Shown here: in pieces, positions 26,089 through 34,555 of the stretch
How positions within the stretch are numbered: position 1 is the first letter of the stretch
Layout: every line of letters begins with the position of its first letter
DNA from: Dryocola sp036489025
GTDB lineage: Bacteria; Pseudomonadota; Gammaproteobacteria; Enterobacterales; Enterobacteriaceae
DNA length: 64,000 nt
Direction of reading: 5' to 3'
Assembly: GCA_036489025.1 (NCBI GenBank)
Contig: DASXGN010000051.1
Span: 96,911 to 160,910 of the forward strand
The notes under the pieces: generated by a model
Databases searched by the model: none
Told to the model about the DNA's origin: nothing
The model's input: only the letters and a program-made list of their open reading frames with translations
Program-made: the position numbers and the translations under genes

Positions 26089-27711
26089 ATGATTATTTTA
26101 ACTTTAGTTTTTATAATGTCTTTTGCTTTTTACCTTCCAGGTTCTGGAGGGCAAGGGATTGCTTTACCATTTAATTTGATTTTTTTATGCTGGGCAGGAA
26201 TCTTTTTATTGCTGATGGCTATTAAAAACATAAATAACGGATTCAAACAAGAATCAAACCTGTTCATTGTTATAGGTACTGTATGCCTTATCTTACCCTG
26301 GCTTTTTTATATTCAGATAAGCCCCGGTGTAATTATGCTGGTTATTGCACTGTGGTTTTGGTTGGAATTAAGAAAAATACATTTTACTGCTAAATTAAAA
26401 CGGCAAATATTGCAGATTGTTTTTTATGCTGCGCTAGTTCAGTGTGCATTATGCCTGGTTCAAACGTTCCTCCCTGCGGTAGCCTTGCGCTACTATGAAT
26501 ATGACTGGCTGCGTAATCATGGTCGGCCTTTTGGTATTTTTCAGCAGGCTAATCTATTGGCAAGTTTTGTCGCGACAGGCTTTGCCTGCGGGTTTTTTTT
26601 ACTGTTCCTTGATAACCGTAGAGGCTTTTGCGCATTGTATCACTCAGGTTTGTGGGTGATGTCCTTTGTGCTGGTCATCAACCAGTCGCGCACCGGTGAA
26701 CTGGGGGCGTTTTTAACATTAACGCTATTGTCACTTCTCTTCGCTAAAACAGCAGTGAAGCGCTGTTTTAGCGGATGGATTATTACCTTAGCGGGCGGGG
26801 CATGCGGAATATGGATCCTGCAACATATGTTTGCCAGCGTGGATTCTCATACCCATATCCATGGCTATGTTCAGGCAATTACGCGCGACTATGCTGATTC
26901 AAGCAGCGCCCGCTGGTCGATCATTAAGGTCACCTGGCATATGGTGATGGAGAAACCTTGGCTGGGGTGGGGATACGGGGCGTTTGAAGCCCAGTTTGCG
27001 AATTACCTTCTGCTGCATCCGGAACTAAATTTTTCTCATGCCGGTGCTATTCCCCATCCACACAGCGAGCTTTTATATGCATGGTTCCAGGGAGGTGTCA
27101 CTGCCCTGGCTGGGATGCTGATATTAGCAACGGGCTGGTTGTTGATTTTGCGTAACGCGTTGCGGCGAGACGCGGCTGACTGCGGCTATGCTTTGTTGCT
27201 TATTCCACTGCTGATACATCTGAATCTGGAATATCCTTTTTATCAGTCTTTTATTCACCTGGGGCTTTTTGTCCTACTTTTACGCCTTAGCGTTACGGAG
27301 CATAAGCCCACAAAAAATGAGTGGTCATCATGGAAGGACAATTTTGCCAGTCGAATTCTGAATGGCGCTTTTGGCCTTGTGCTCATAGCTTTAAGTTGCA
27401 TAAGCCTTGTGGCAAATGCACAGCTTACCCAACTTGAAAGACAACACTTAGCTAACTTTCCACTCATCATGCCGTGGTACTTTTACGCGCAGCCGGATCG
27501 GGCCAATTTCGATAGCATGGTGGCGCTTCTGCTTAGCTATAACCGTGACCATGACAGCGAACATCTGAGAGCTTTTTTAAATAAGGGAAGCTATTGGTTG
27601 CAAACACATGCTGACAAAAATGTTATGGGCAATATGGTGTCAATTGAGACTTACTTTGGCATGAATGACGAAGCGGCTGTCTGGCGAAAACGCTTTGAAG
27701 CGATGCATTAG
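26089..27711 (+). CDS. PglL/Wzy-type membrane glycosyltransferase (O-antigen ligase/O-oligosaccharyltransferase superfamily)
   Basis: A 540-residue protein with about twelve membrane helices and a soluble C-terminus. Motifs of the Wzy_C/PglL group are visible: RPFGIFQQANLLASF (146-160), NQSRTGE (198-204), PWLGWGYG (290-297) and HPHSELL (323-329) in the long periplasmic loop, where PglL and WaaL carry an essential His. This family moves an undecaprenyl-linked glycan onto protein Ser/Thr, lipid A core or another glycan. It starts 52 bp after the adhesin gene, same strand, same AT-rich composition. Start is uncertain: ATG 26089 has no clear ribosome site, and TTG 26059 is an alternative. Pilin glycosylation is inference. 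Confidence 0.75.
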   Translation: MIILTLVFIMSFAFYLPGSGGQGIALPFNLIFLCWAGIFLLLMAIKNINNGFKQESNLFIVIGTVCLILPWLFYIQISPGVIMLVIALWFWLELRKIHFTAKLKRQILQIVFYAALVQCALCLVQTFLPAVALRYYEYDWLRNHGRPFGIFQQANLLASFVATGFACGFFLLFLDNRRGFCALYHSGLWVMSFVLVINQSRTGELGAFLTLTLLSLLFAKTAVKRCFSGWIITLAGGACGIWILQHMFASVDSHTHIHGYVQAITRDYADSSSARWSIIKVTWHMVMEKPWLGWGYGAFEAQFANYLLLHPELNFSHAGAIPHPHSELLYAWFQGGVTALAGMLILATGWLLILRNALRRDAADCGYALLLIPLLIHLNLEYPFYQSFIHLGLFVLLLRLSVTEHKPTKNEWSSWKDNFASRILNGAFGLVLIALSCISLVANAQLTQLERQHLANFPLIMPWYFYAQPDRANFDSMVALLLSYNRDHDSEHLRAFLNKGSYWLQTHADKNVMGNMVSIETYFGMNDEAAVWRKRFEAMH

Positions 27712-27775
27712 ACAAACCAGGGCAATAGCCTGCTTGCCATAATAAGCAAACGGACCATTTTACACGAATTGCCTG

Positions 27776-28246
27776 TTAGTTGTAAGTCAGGGTAAAAGTC
27801 GCTGTTGCATTTGCCGTTCCGGCCGTAACTGTATCATTAGTTTGGTAATAACGGGCTTCAAGAGGAATATTTCTAATCCCCAGACCAATTGGTTCACTGA
27901 TGAATGTAGATGTGTCAAGTGCTAAACCTGAACATTTATATAGAATTTGCACGGCAATTCCCTGAGCATCAGTTCCTGAAGTTGTATCAAGGTTGATAAT
28001 TCCGCGCGAGCTGTCAAATGCGCCATTGGCGCCCGCAGAAATGGATAAATTGACTCGTACATTAGACTGGCAGTCCAGGGGAATAGTAAAATCTGTATTC
28101 CCAATGGTGTTTCCGATACCGGGTAAAACACTCCGGTTAAATGTCCACATTGGAACATCAGTTGCTGTGTTGACTACGGTACAGGCTATATTTTTGATGG
28201 CCGAACTTCCCGATATCGAAATTCTGGTGTCATAGTAAATAATATT
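27776..28246 (-). pseudogene. Remnant of a second fimbrial pilin or adhesin (pilin domain only)
   Basis: The open stretch encodes a pilin-fold domain: SISGSSAIKNIACTVVN, FTIPLDCQSNVRV and C-terminus ATATFTLTYN. It is on the opposite strand to the intact cluster. An in-frame stop lies immediately upstream (28247-28249), with no signal peptide and no start that would restore the first half of the domain. So this is the 3' end of a fimbrial gene whose front was lost by deletion. The largest ATG frame begins at 28150, mid-domain. Confidence 0.75.
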
Positions 28247-28250
28247 TTAC

Positions 28251-28526
28251 TCACCAATGCAAACTTGACCAAGGTATATTTTCATCCCCTGCTTATAATC
28301 TAAATAAAGGCGGGGTAGCGATGAGGCTTGCTTTCCCATTCCTGTCATTTGGGCCGGGTTCAATTCACGACTGAATAAGATAGTGGGTTGACTTGTCTAG
28401 TTTTTTTACGGATACCTCAGCCTCGTTGTTTGAAACGTTAAATACGACATGTGTTGCGCCAACTATCACGCAGGCGTAAGTGTTATTAATTAAAAAATAC
28501 ATTAGAAAATACTGGGCAAGCTTCAT
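28251..28526 (-). pseudogene. Decayed fimbrial chaperone gene
   Basis: From ATG 28526 (ribosome site GAGGG) the frame reads a signal peptide MKLAQYFLMYFLINNTYA, then VIVGATHVVF, KSTHYLIQS, a TGA at 28365-28367 where chaperones have Trp (YLIQSW), IEPGPNDRNGKASLIATPPL, FRL, then TAA where Asp/Glu is usual, then AGDEN. After a deletion, SLHW (as in RESLYW) follows. Two nonsense mutations plus a deletion make this a clear pseudogene of a PapD-type chaperone. Confidence 0.8.
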
Positions 28527-28565
28527 TTTTCCCTCGATTAAGTATTTTAATTATATTTTTAATGT

Positions 28566-28730
28566 TTAATTATAAGTAATGGTGAAATCGGTGACACTGT
28601 TTGCACTCCCGGCAGTTACCGATCCCTGTTTTTGTATTGGGATACGAGTGCAAATAGACGTTCTGTTGATAGCTGGAAGGACTGCTCTGGTGAAAGATTA
28701 TTTTTAATGGTAAAAGTTGCAAGGGTACAA
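28566..28730 (-). pseudogene. Remnant of a fimbrial subunit C-terminus
   Basis: The last 28 codons before the TAA at 28566-28568 end QGSVTAGSANSVTDFTITYN, which fits the C-terminus of a major pilin. Upstream the match breaks; a piece starting SCTLATFTIKNN in another frame may be the same gene after a frameshift. Together with the chaperone and pilin remnants it shows a decayed second cluster in the order subunit, chaperone, subunit/adhesin. Confidence 0.5.
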
Positions 28731-29103
28731 GATACATATTTTGGAGTGCACGATTAATGTCGTGTTTTGTATGGGTTTGCGATGATTTTTGGTCTGTATC
28801 GAAAACTGGCTTAACTTTGCTGGATATTAATTAATAAAATTTTTATTTTCCATTTTTGATAAGAAAATACAAGTTAAAATGAAGCGTGTTATTACCATTT
28901 GGTTGTAAGTGGTGTGGGGGTTAATAATGATTTAACTGTTCTTAAAAATGCATGAAGTATTTTCTTTCAATTGTGTTAATTGCCATGGTTCAAAAATTTT
29001 TAGCATGATAACCACCCAGTGAAAGTGGTTATCAGCTTTAATTATCTTGCAAGCTTATTGGCTGGAATAGATATTAGAGTGAAAACAACTGCCGCAAGTT
29101 AAG
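28731..29103. other. AT-rich gene-free stretch at the island edge
   Basis: No supportable gene. It holds a hairpin that probably ends the cellulose operon (separate entry). GC content rises abruptly at the bcsZ stop (29104), marking the edge of the AT-rich island. Confidence 0.5.
29007..29033 (-). terminator. Probable terminator of the bcs operon
   Basis: GATAACCAC and GTGGTTATC form a perfect 9-bp stem with a 9-base loop, 70 bases downstream of the bcsZ stop on its strand. A T-rich stretch (AAAAATTTTT) follows only after a few bases, so the U-tract is not ideal. Confidence 0.5.
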
Positions 29104-30135
29104 TTAGCCCGTATGCGCCGCGGTCTTCGCTTCCGAGTCCGCCGCCTGGCTCAGCAGGCGCAGGCTGGAGGAATAATAGTCTTCCTCGCTGTAGCGCTGG
29201 TTCCACACGTCGCCGTTCGGGCTGCCGACGGTCAGATTTCTGATGGACTGCATGCCCGGCGAAAGCGGGTAGTCGGCCACCGAATCGGTATAAACGTTGA
29301 CCCAGGCAGGCGTTTTCCATTCGGGCTGCTTCTCCCAGAACGCGGTGAAAATTCGGTTCTGCGGCAGGCCTTTCTGATACCAGTTCAGGTACAGCGGAAT
29401 GCGCACCGCGTCATAGCCAAAGCGAGCGGGCCAGTCCACGGCGGGTTCAAGCGATCCGTCCTGCCCCACTGTCACCCAGTCGGTTGGCAGGCGATGCTTG
29501 CCGAAGCGCATGCCGTCGAGCAGCGCCAGCCCGTCGTCGATAAGCTTCTTCCAGTCTGCGCGGTGAGAATAGGTATAAAAATCCTGCCACGCCGGGAAGA
29601 TAAAATAGGACGGATTAATGTTGATGAAGCCGGGATGCTGAAAGCCTTCTACGCCGGGCAGCATCACGGTTTTACCTGCCCAGCTTATTACCCCGTGCGA
29701 GAGCAACGCGCGCTGAATACCTTCGGAGGCTTTAATATAGCCGGTTTCCTTCCAGCGTTTCCCGGCGCGCAGCAGCGCCCAGCCGATCAGCACGTCGCCG
29801 TCGGTGGCGTCATTACGGTCGCTGACTTCGTGCTTAGCGGGATCGTAGCGCCATGAGAAGAGGCCATTATCCTCGCGATAGAGATTTTTGTGCGTCCACT
29901 TCCAGAGCTGGTCAAAGGTATCGCGATCGCCGTTGATCTCCGCCAGCAGCATGCCGTAGCCCTGGCCTTCGGAATGGCTGATTTGCTGATTGCCGCTGTC
30001 GACAACCCGTCCCTCGGTCACGAAACGCTGCTTGTAGCGCAGCCAGCTATCCGCATTGACCGACGCGAAGCTCTGCGCGCTGAGCGCCAGCAGTAAAAGC
30101 GAGCCGATCCCCGACCAAAGCCGTTTGATATTCAT
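29104..30135 (-). CDS. bcsZ: Periplasmic endoglucanase (GH8 cellulase)
   Basis: A 343-residue glycoside hydrolase family 8 enzyme with signal peptide ending SFA. The catalytic acid E56 lies in SHSEGQGYGM, and FSWRYDP and DATDGD line the cleft as in E. coli BcsZ. In cellulose systems it trims or untangles the emerging polymer and influences its amount. It is last in the operon, its ATG immediately after the bcsD stop. Confidence 0.96.
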   Translation of the reverse strand: MNIKRLWSGIGSLLLLALSAQSFASVNADSWLRYKQRFVTEGRVVDSGNQQISHSEGQGYGMLLAEINGDRDTFDQLWKWTHKNLYREDNGLFSWRYDPAKHEVSDRNDATDGDVLIGWALLRAGKRWKETGYIKASEGIQRALLSHGVISWAGKTVMLPGVEGFQHPGFININPSYFIFPAWQDFYTYSHRADWKKLIDDGLALLDGMRFGKHRLPTDWVTVGQDGSLEPAVDWPARFGYDAVRIPLYLNWYQKGLPQNRIFTAFWEKQPEWKTPAWVNVYTDSVADYPLSPGMQSIRNLTVGSPNGDVWNQRYSEEDYYSSSLRLLSQAADSEAKTAAHTG

Positions 30136-30606
30136 TTAGTTCCTCTCCGTCTGGTAGCGAAAATTCAGGGCCTCAACGCTTTGCCCCGTTAAATAGAAGG
30201 TCATCTCCTGCGTGCCGCCGAGCGCCTGAAGCCATTCGCTCCAGCAGCCTTCCATCAGCGATGAAAAGCCGGTGGCCCACGTCGATAAACTGTCTGCCTG
30301 TCCGGCGTGCGGCCAGGCCAGATGGGTGACTGCCAGCCCGCGATCGTCGGCGGTCATCTGCACCGCGCCCCAGTCGAAGTGCGCCAGCAGGTGATTCACC
30401 TCGTCTTCCAGCTCGCCTAGCGTTTCGGTCGCCGGCAAAGGAAACTGGCGCGCCAGCTGGGTTCCCGCACGGTGCAGGAAGGCGTGTCCCTCGTCGCGGC
30501 TGGCCGCCGCGAGAATGCTGGTGCAAAGCAGGGCGCTAAGATCCTGCCAGCCAGGCTTGTACTGCTGCCGACGACGATAGCCGGCAAGTGTGTCAGGTAT
30601 GCTCAT
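30136..30606 (-). CDS. bcsD: Cellulose biosynthesis protein BcsD
   Basis: This 156-residue periplasmic protein lacks a signal peptide, as BcsD of Komagataeibacter does. BcsD forms a ring that arranges the nascent glucan chains and promotes crystalline fibres. WGAVQMTADDRGLAVTHLAWP and FYLTGQSVEALNFRY are recognisable. Its presence makes this a type I operon, unlike the BcsEFG type II operon of E. coli K-12. Confidence 0.88.
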   Translation of the reverse strand: MSIPDTLAGYRRRQQYKPGWQDLSALLCTSILAAASRDEGHAFLHRAGTQLARQFPLPATETLGELEDEVNHLLAHFDWGAVQMTADDRGLAVTHLAWPHAGQADSLSTWATGFSSLMEGCWSEWLQALGGTQEMTFYLTGQSVEALNFRYQTERN

Positions 30607-30614
30607 GGTCGTCG

Positions 30615-33600
30615 CTATTGGTTATCAAGTAAGTATTTGAAATAAATCAGGGCGTTAGCCTCTGAGTATTCGCCCACGGTGTCGTAGCCCAACTGGCCGC
30701 CAACCGACGTCTCCGGGTTCAGCCTGTAGCTGCCCTGAAGCTTGACGTTGTAGCTCACGCCGGTGGAGGTTTTGGCGGCGTAATGGGATTCACGCCCGTA
30801 GCCTGCGTCCACCAGCCAGTCGAGGTTGTGCTGCCATTCGGACTCGGTCGGGAAGTAATCGCTCTGCTTCTGGGAGTAGGACTGGTAGCCCACCGCGCCG
30901 GACAGTTTGTAGTTCCAGTTTCCCGCTTTGCGGCTGTATTCCACCGGCAGAGCGACGCTGACGTAGTTCTGCGGGCTGAAGTAGCCGCCCTGGCCGAAGC
31001 TGAAGTTGCTGAGGTTTTTATCGAAGTTCATGTAATCGGTATTCACGCCGATTTTGACCTCGCGATCTTCGCCGTGCAGCGGACGGTAATAGAACCCGGC
31101 GTTGCCGGTCACCGCTTTGTTTGCCGCCACGTTCTGGCCCTGGTACTGGTAGTACGAAACGCCGCCGTAGGCTCCCGCGTCGCCGTTGTCGTAGCTCAGG
31201 CTGACGCCGCCGCCGTTTTTCACCACCGCGCCCCAGGTCTTACCGCTGTACCTGTCTTTGGTGCCGACGTAGGAAAGCAGGCTATCGGTCACCGCGCGGC
31301 GCTCGGCGTTCAGCGTCAGCCGCGTATTACCGGCTATCGTCGGCGACGAGCGCAGCCCGCCCACCAGATTATGCGAACCCTGGCCGAGCGGCGTGGTGCC
31401 CACGTCGGCCTGATAGTCGCCGCCGCTCAGCGAGAGCGCCAGCTCCGCACCCGTCCTGCGCTGTTCCCCGCTAGCGTTGGCGGCGTAGTCGTCCGGGCCG
31501 AAAGTGTGCGGCTGAACAACCTGCTGCTGGGCAAGGTTAAAGGCGTCCTGCGCGTCGGTTTCTTCACGCATGGCGATTTCGCAGGCGGCCGAAGTGGGAT
31601 CCTGACAGGCGCGGATCCGCGCGTTGGACTTGTCCAACAGCGCCTTACGCGCCGCGTCGGCAGCGGCCGTGGAATCGTTGGCCGATTTCAGCGAATCCTG
31701 GGTCGCCTGCCAGGCGGCTTTGGCCTGCTGCAATGCGCCGCTGCCGAAGCGGTTGCTGGCCTGGCCGGAGGTGCTGCCCGCGCTGAGCATGACGGGGGTG
31801 ATGGAAAACTTCAGGCGTGATTCGCTAAACGGCACGGTGGAAAACGCCAGCGCCGTTTTGGTTTCGCTCAGGCCGCCCAGCCCGTCCTCGCCGTCGCGCT
31901 CGCGCAGGCTGAGGGAGGTTTCAACCCACGAGGCGAGCCTGTCACGCGTTTCGTCGAGCAGTTTGCTGACCTGGGCCACGAGCCGTGGTTTTTGGGCGGT
32001 CGCCGCCGTTACGGCTGGCGCAGCGGACTGCCACGGCAAGCCTTCCGGCTCGCGGGATTGATCCACAAACGGGTTGTCGGCAATTTCCATGCCGTCGACC
32101 GTGGCGGTGCTGCCTGCCTGCGCGATGCCGAGCAGCTGCTGTTTGGCTTCGCGCAGCAACGTCAGCGCCTGATGCGCCTCGCCGTTGCTGCGGGCCACGC
32201 GGGCGGCAAGATACAGGTTCTCCGGCGAGGTTTTGTCGCCTATGCCGCTCAGCAGTTTGCTGGCCTGTTCTTTATCCCCGGAAACCAGCGCCAGGTTGAT
32301 TGCGCCGGTGCGGGCGTCCTGATTCTGCGGATCCTGTGAAAGCACGTATTGATAGATGCGGCGAGATTCGTCGTACATCTTCCCGGACTGATAAACCCGC
32401 GCCATGGCGAGCATCAGCCCCTGATTGTGCGGATCGTCGTGGAGCTTAACGATCAGCGTGTCATAGGCGCGGGCGTACTGGCCTGCATCACGGAGCCTGT
32501 CGGCCTCGTTAATCACGCCGCCCATTTTGATCTCGGCAATTTCATGCTGCGAGCTGCGGGCCAGCAGGGCAGGGTTGCTGAGCAGGGCATCGGCCTCCTG
32601 GCCCAGCCCGGCTTTATTCAGCACGCTGACCTGCTGGGCGTAATCACCGATCGATCCTTTCAGGCCGCGGGCCTGGCTGCGGTGGATGACGCTCAGCGCC
32701 CGGTCGGTTTGCCCGGCCTTGTACAGGCTGGTGGCCAGGTGCCCGGCGTCCGCAGGCGAGTCGATTTCAGCCCCGCTCAGCGGCAGCAGCAGGGCGGCGG
32801 CACCTGAAGTGTCTCCTCCGGCAATCAGCCTGTCGGCGTTGGCGAGATCGAGATTAAAGGCGGCGCGACGGCGCAGGCTGCCGATATCTTTGCCCCACCG
32901 GGCGCGAGGAATGCGGTCAACAACCGCGATGGCTTCGCGCCACTGCTTGTTCTCGCCGTAGTACAGAGCGGTGACGTAAAGGTCGTCTGTGCGCGAGCTT
33001 TGTTCCATGGCGGCAATCAGCCCGCTGGCCTGGCCTTCATTGCCCTGCTTTAACAGCACGCGGGCCAGATCGAGGCGAACCCAGGCGTTGGTCGGCTGCT
33101 TTTGCAGCGCCCCGCGCAGCAGGCGTTCGGCGCGCAGCGTATCGCCCGCGTCCAGCGCCTGAGCGGCCTGGCGGCGGATGGGATCGACGCTTGCCGGCTG
33201 CCCGCTGGCCACCTTCGCCCGGAAGGCAGGTGGCAGCGCCTGAAGCAGCTCCGCCGCCTCATCGGCTTTATGTTCCGCTTTCAGCACGTAGAACAAAGCC
33301 TGCTGCACTTCGACGGACGGCGTCTGCGCGGCCAGGGTGCGGTAAGCCTGCTCGGCCCCCCGCAGATCTCCCTGACGGCGCAGCACGTCCGCACGGAAAA
33401 GGCTCACCGCAAGATGTTCATCCCCGGTGCTGCGGAGCAAAGGTTCGCTGGCTGCCAGCGCCTCGTCCCACTTTCCACGGCTGGCGAGCGTTTTAGCTTC
33501 GCCCAGCGCGGCGTAAAAGCCGGCTTTTTCCGCGAGGCTTGCCCATTTGGCCTGGTCGGCGCCCGGCTGGGCAGCCGCGCGCTTCAGGTAGTCGCTGGCC

Positions 33601-34553
33601 TGTGCGAACTGCTCTTTGCGCAGGGCGATAATCCCCAGCCCGCCGAGGGCGCTGCCGTTATCCGGGTCGGCGGCCAGCGCCTGCTGGAATGCTTTGCTGG
33701 CACCGCTCAGATTGCCTTTTTCCACCGTCCGGTAGCCGCTGGAGATCATGCCGCCGGTCACGTTGCTCGAGTAGTGCTCTGCGACCTGGCGGTCGTCGGG
33801 ATGCTTTTGCTGCCAGGCGTCAAACAGCGGGCGGTCTTCGGCGCGGGGATGTAGCCACATCAGCGCCTGGCGCAGGCTTTTATCCGCTTCGGGTCCGGCG
33901 TGGTTAAGGCCTGCCAGCAGCTCGATGCCAGCGCGGCGGCTCTCTTCCTGATAGGTTAAAGTTTTGCCGAGGGCAAGCGTGGTGGCGACATCGTTTGGCT
34001 GCTGCCGGTGGCGCTGCTCCAGCGCCGTCAGCGCGGCTTCCCGGTGCTCGGGAATCGCAGCCAGCGTCTGATAATACTCGTTGGCGAGCGAGGCGACCGG
34101 CTCGCCTTTCACAAACAGCTCTTCATAGACCTTGACCGCGGCGGCAGGGTTACCGCGGCTCGCCAGACGGCGGGCTTCCGCCAGGCGACCCGGCGCGATT
34201 TTTGTCGCCGCGATTTCACCGTCGAGCTGCTGAATTTTCGCCCCGTCCGGGGTGGCCTTTTGCAGCTTTTCTTTCCACGCCTGGGCTTCGGCTTTCTTCC
34301 CCTGTTGCAGGGCGTAAAGCGACAGCAGATACAGCGCGTCCGGGTTATTTGGCTCGACGCTGAGGATTTTTTTCAGCGCGCTTTGCGCATCGTCCGGGTG
34401 GTTGCGTTCATGCCAGAACTGCGCCTGGGCGAACAGCTGTTCCAGCACGCCCTGGGCGGCCGGAGCCCCCTGGGCGCAGAACGGCAGCGACAGCAGAAAA
34501 AGGCTGCTTAATCCCAGTCCCTGGGAAGGTTTATTCAGTTTGTTATTTTTCAT
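30615..34553 (-). CDS. bcsC: Cellulose export subunit BcsC (TPR plus outer-membrane barrel)
   Basis: A 1312-residue protein. After a signal peptide (LSSLFLLSLPFCAQGAPA) there are roughly eighteen TPR repeats in residues 50-800 that span the periplasm, then a C-terminal barrel (about 980-1312) ending in LIYFKYLLDNQ. Between them is an Ala/Gln-rich helical insert (about residues 940-1005) with two cysteines. The ATG at 34553 was chosen, 2 bp after the bcsB stop; a start at 34670 lies inside bcsB. Confidence 0.94.
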   Translation of the reverse strand: MKNNKLNKPSQGLGLSSLFLLSLPFCAQGAPAAQGVLEQLFAQAQFWHERNHPDDAQSALKKILSVEPNNPDALYLLSLYALQQGKKAEAQAWKEKLQKATPDGAKIQQLDGEIAATKIAPGRLAEARRLASRGNPAAAVKVYEELFVKGEPVASLANEYYQTLAAIPEHREAALTALEQRHRQQPNDVATTLALGKTLTYQEESRRAGIELLAGLNHAGPEADKSLRQALMWLHPRAEDRPLFDAWQQKHPDDRQVAEHYSSNVTGGMISSGYRTVEKGNLSGASKAFQQALAADPDNGSALGGLGIIALRKEQFAQASDYLKRAAAQPGADQAKWASLAEKAGFYAALGEAKTLASRGKWDEALAASEPLLRSTGDEHLAVSLFRADVLRRQGDLRGAEQAYRTLAAQTPSVEVQQALFYVLKAEHKADEAAELLQALPPAFRAKVASGQPASVDPIRRQAAQALDAGDTLRAERLLRGALQKQPTNAWVRLDLARVLLKQGNEGQASGLIAAMEQSSRTDDLYVTALYYGENKQWREAIAVVDRIPRARWGKDIGSLRRRAAFNLDLANADRLIAGGDTSGAAALLLPLSGAEIDSPADAGHLATSLYKAGQTDRALSVIHRSQARGLKGSIGDYAQQVSVLNKAGLGQEADALLSNPALLARSSQHEIAEIKMGGVINEADRLRDAGQYARAYDTLIVKLHDDPHNQGLMLAMARVYQSGKMYDESRRIYQYVLSQDPQNQDARTGAINLALVSGDKEQASKLLSGIGDKTSPENLYLAARVARSNGEAHQALTLLREAKQQLLGIAQAGSTATVDGMEIADNPFVDQSREPEGLPWQSAAPAVTAATAQKPRLVAQVSKLLDETRDRLASWVETSLSLRERDGEDGLGGLSETKTALAFSTVPFSESRLKFSITPVMLSAGSTSGQASNRFGSGALQQAKAAWQATQDSLKSANDSTAAADAARKALLDKSNARIRACQDPTSAACEIAMREETDAQDAFNLAQQQVVQPHTFGPDDYAANASGEQRRTGAELALSLSGGDYQADVGTTPLGQGSHNLVGGLRSSPTIAGNTRLTLNAERRAVTDSLLSYVGTKDRYSGKTWGAVVKNGGGVSLSYDNGDAGAYGGVSYYQYQGQNVAANKAVTGNAGFYYRPLHGEDREVKIGVNTDYMNFDKNLSNFSFGQGGYFSPQNYVSVALPVEYSRKAGNWNYKLSGAVGYQSYSQKQSDYFPTESEWQHNLDWLVDAGYGRESHYAAKTSTGVSYNVKLQGSYRLNPETSVGGQLGYDTVGEYSEANALIYFKYLLDNQ

Positions 34554-34555
34554 TG

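Noticed and set aside
28365..28367. TGA in the chaperone remnant as selenocysteine or recoded Trp
   Set aside because: A second nonsense codon (TAA) follows 22 codons later and part of the domain is deleted, so decay is the simpler explanation; no SECIS-like hairpin was seen.
30783..31820. 345-residue plus-strand frame opposite bcsC
   Set aside because: Same shadow effect; no ribosome site, promoter or recognisable motif, and bcsC covers the region fully.
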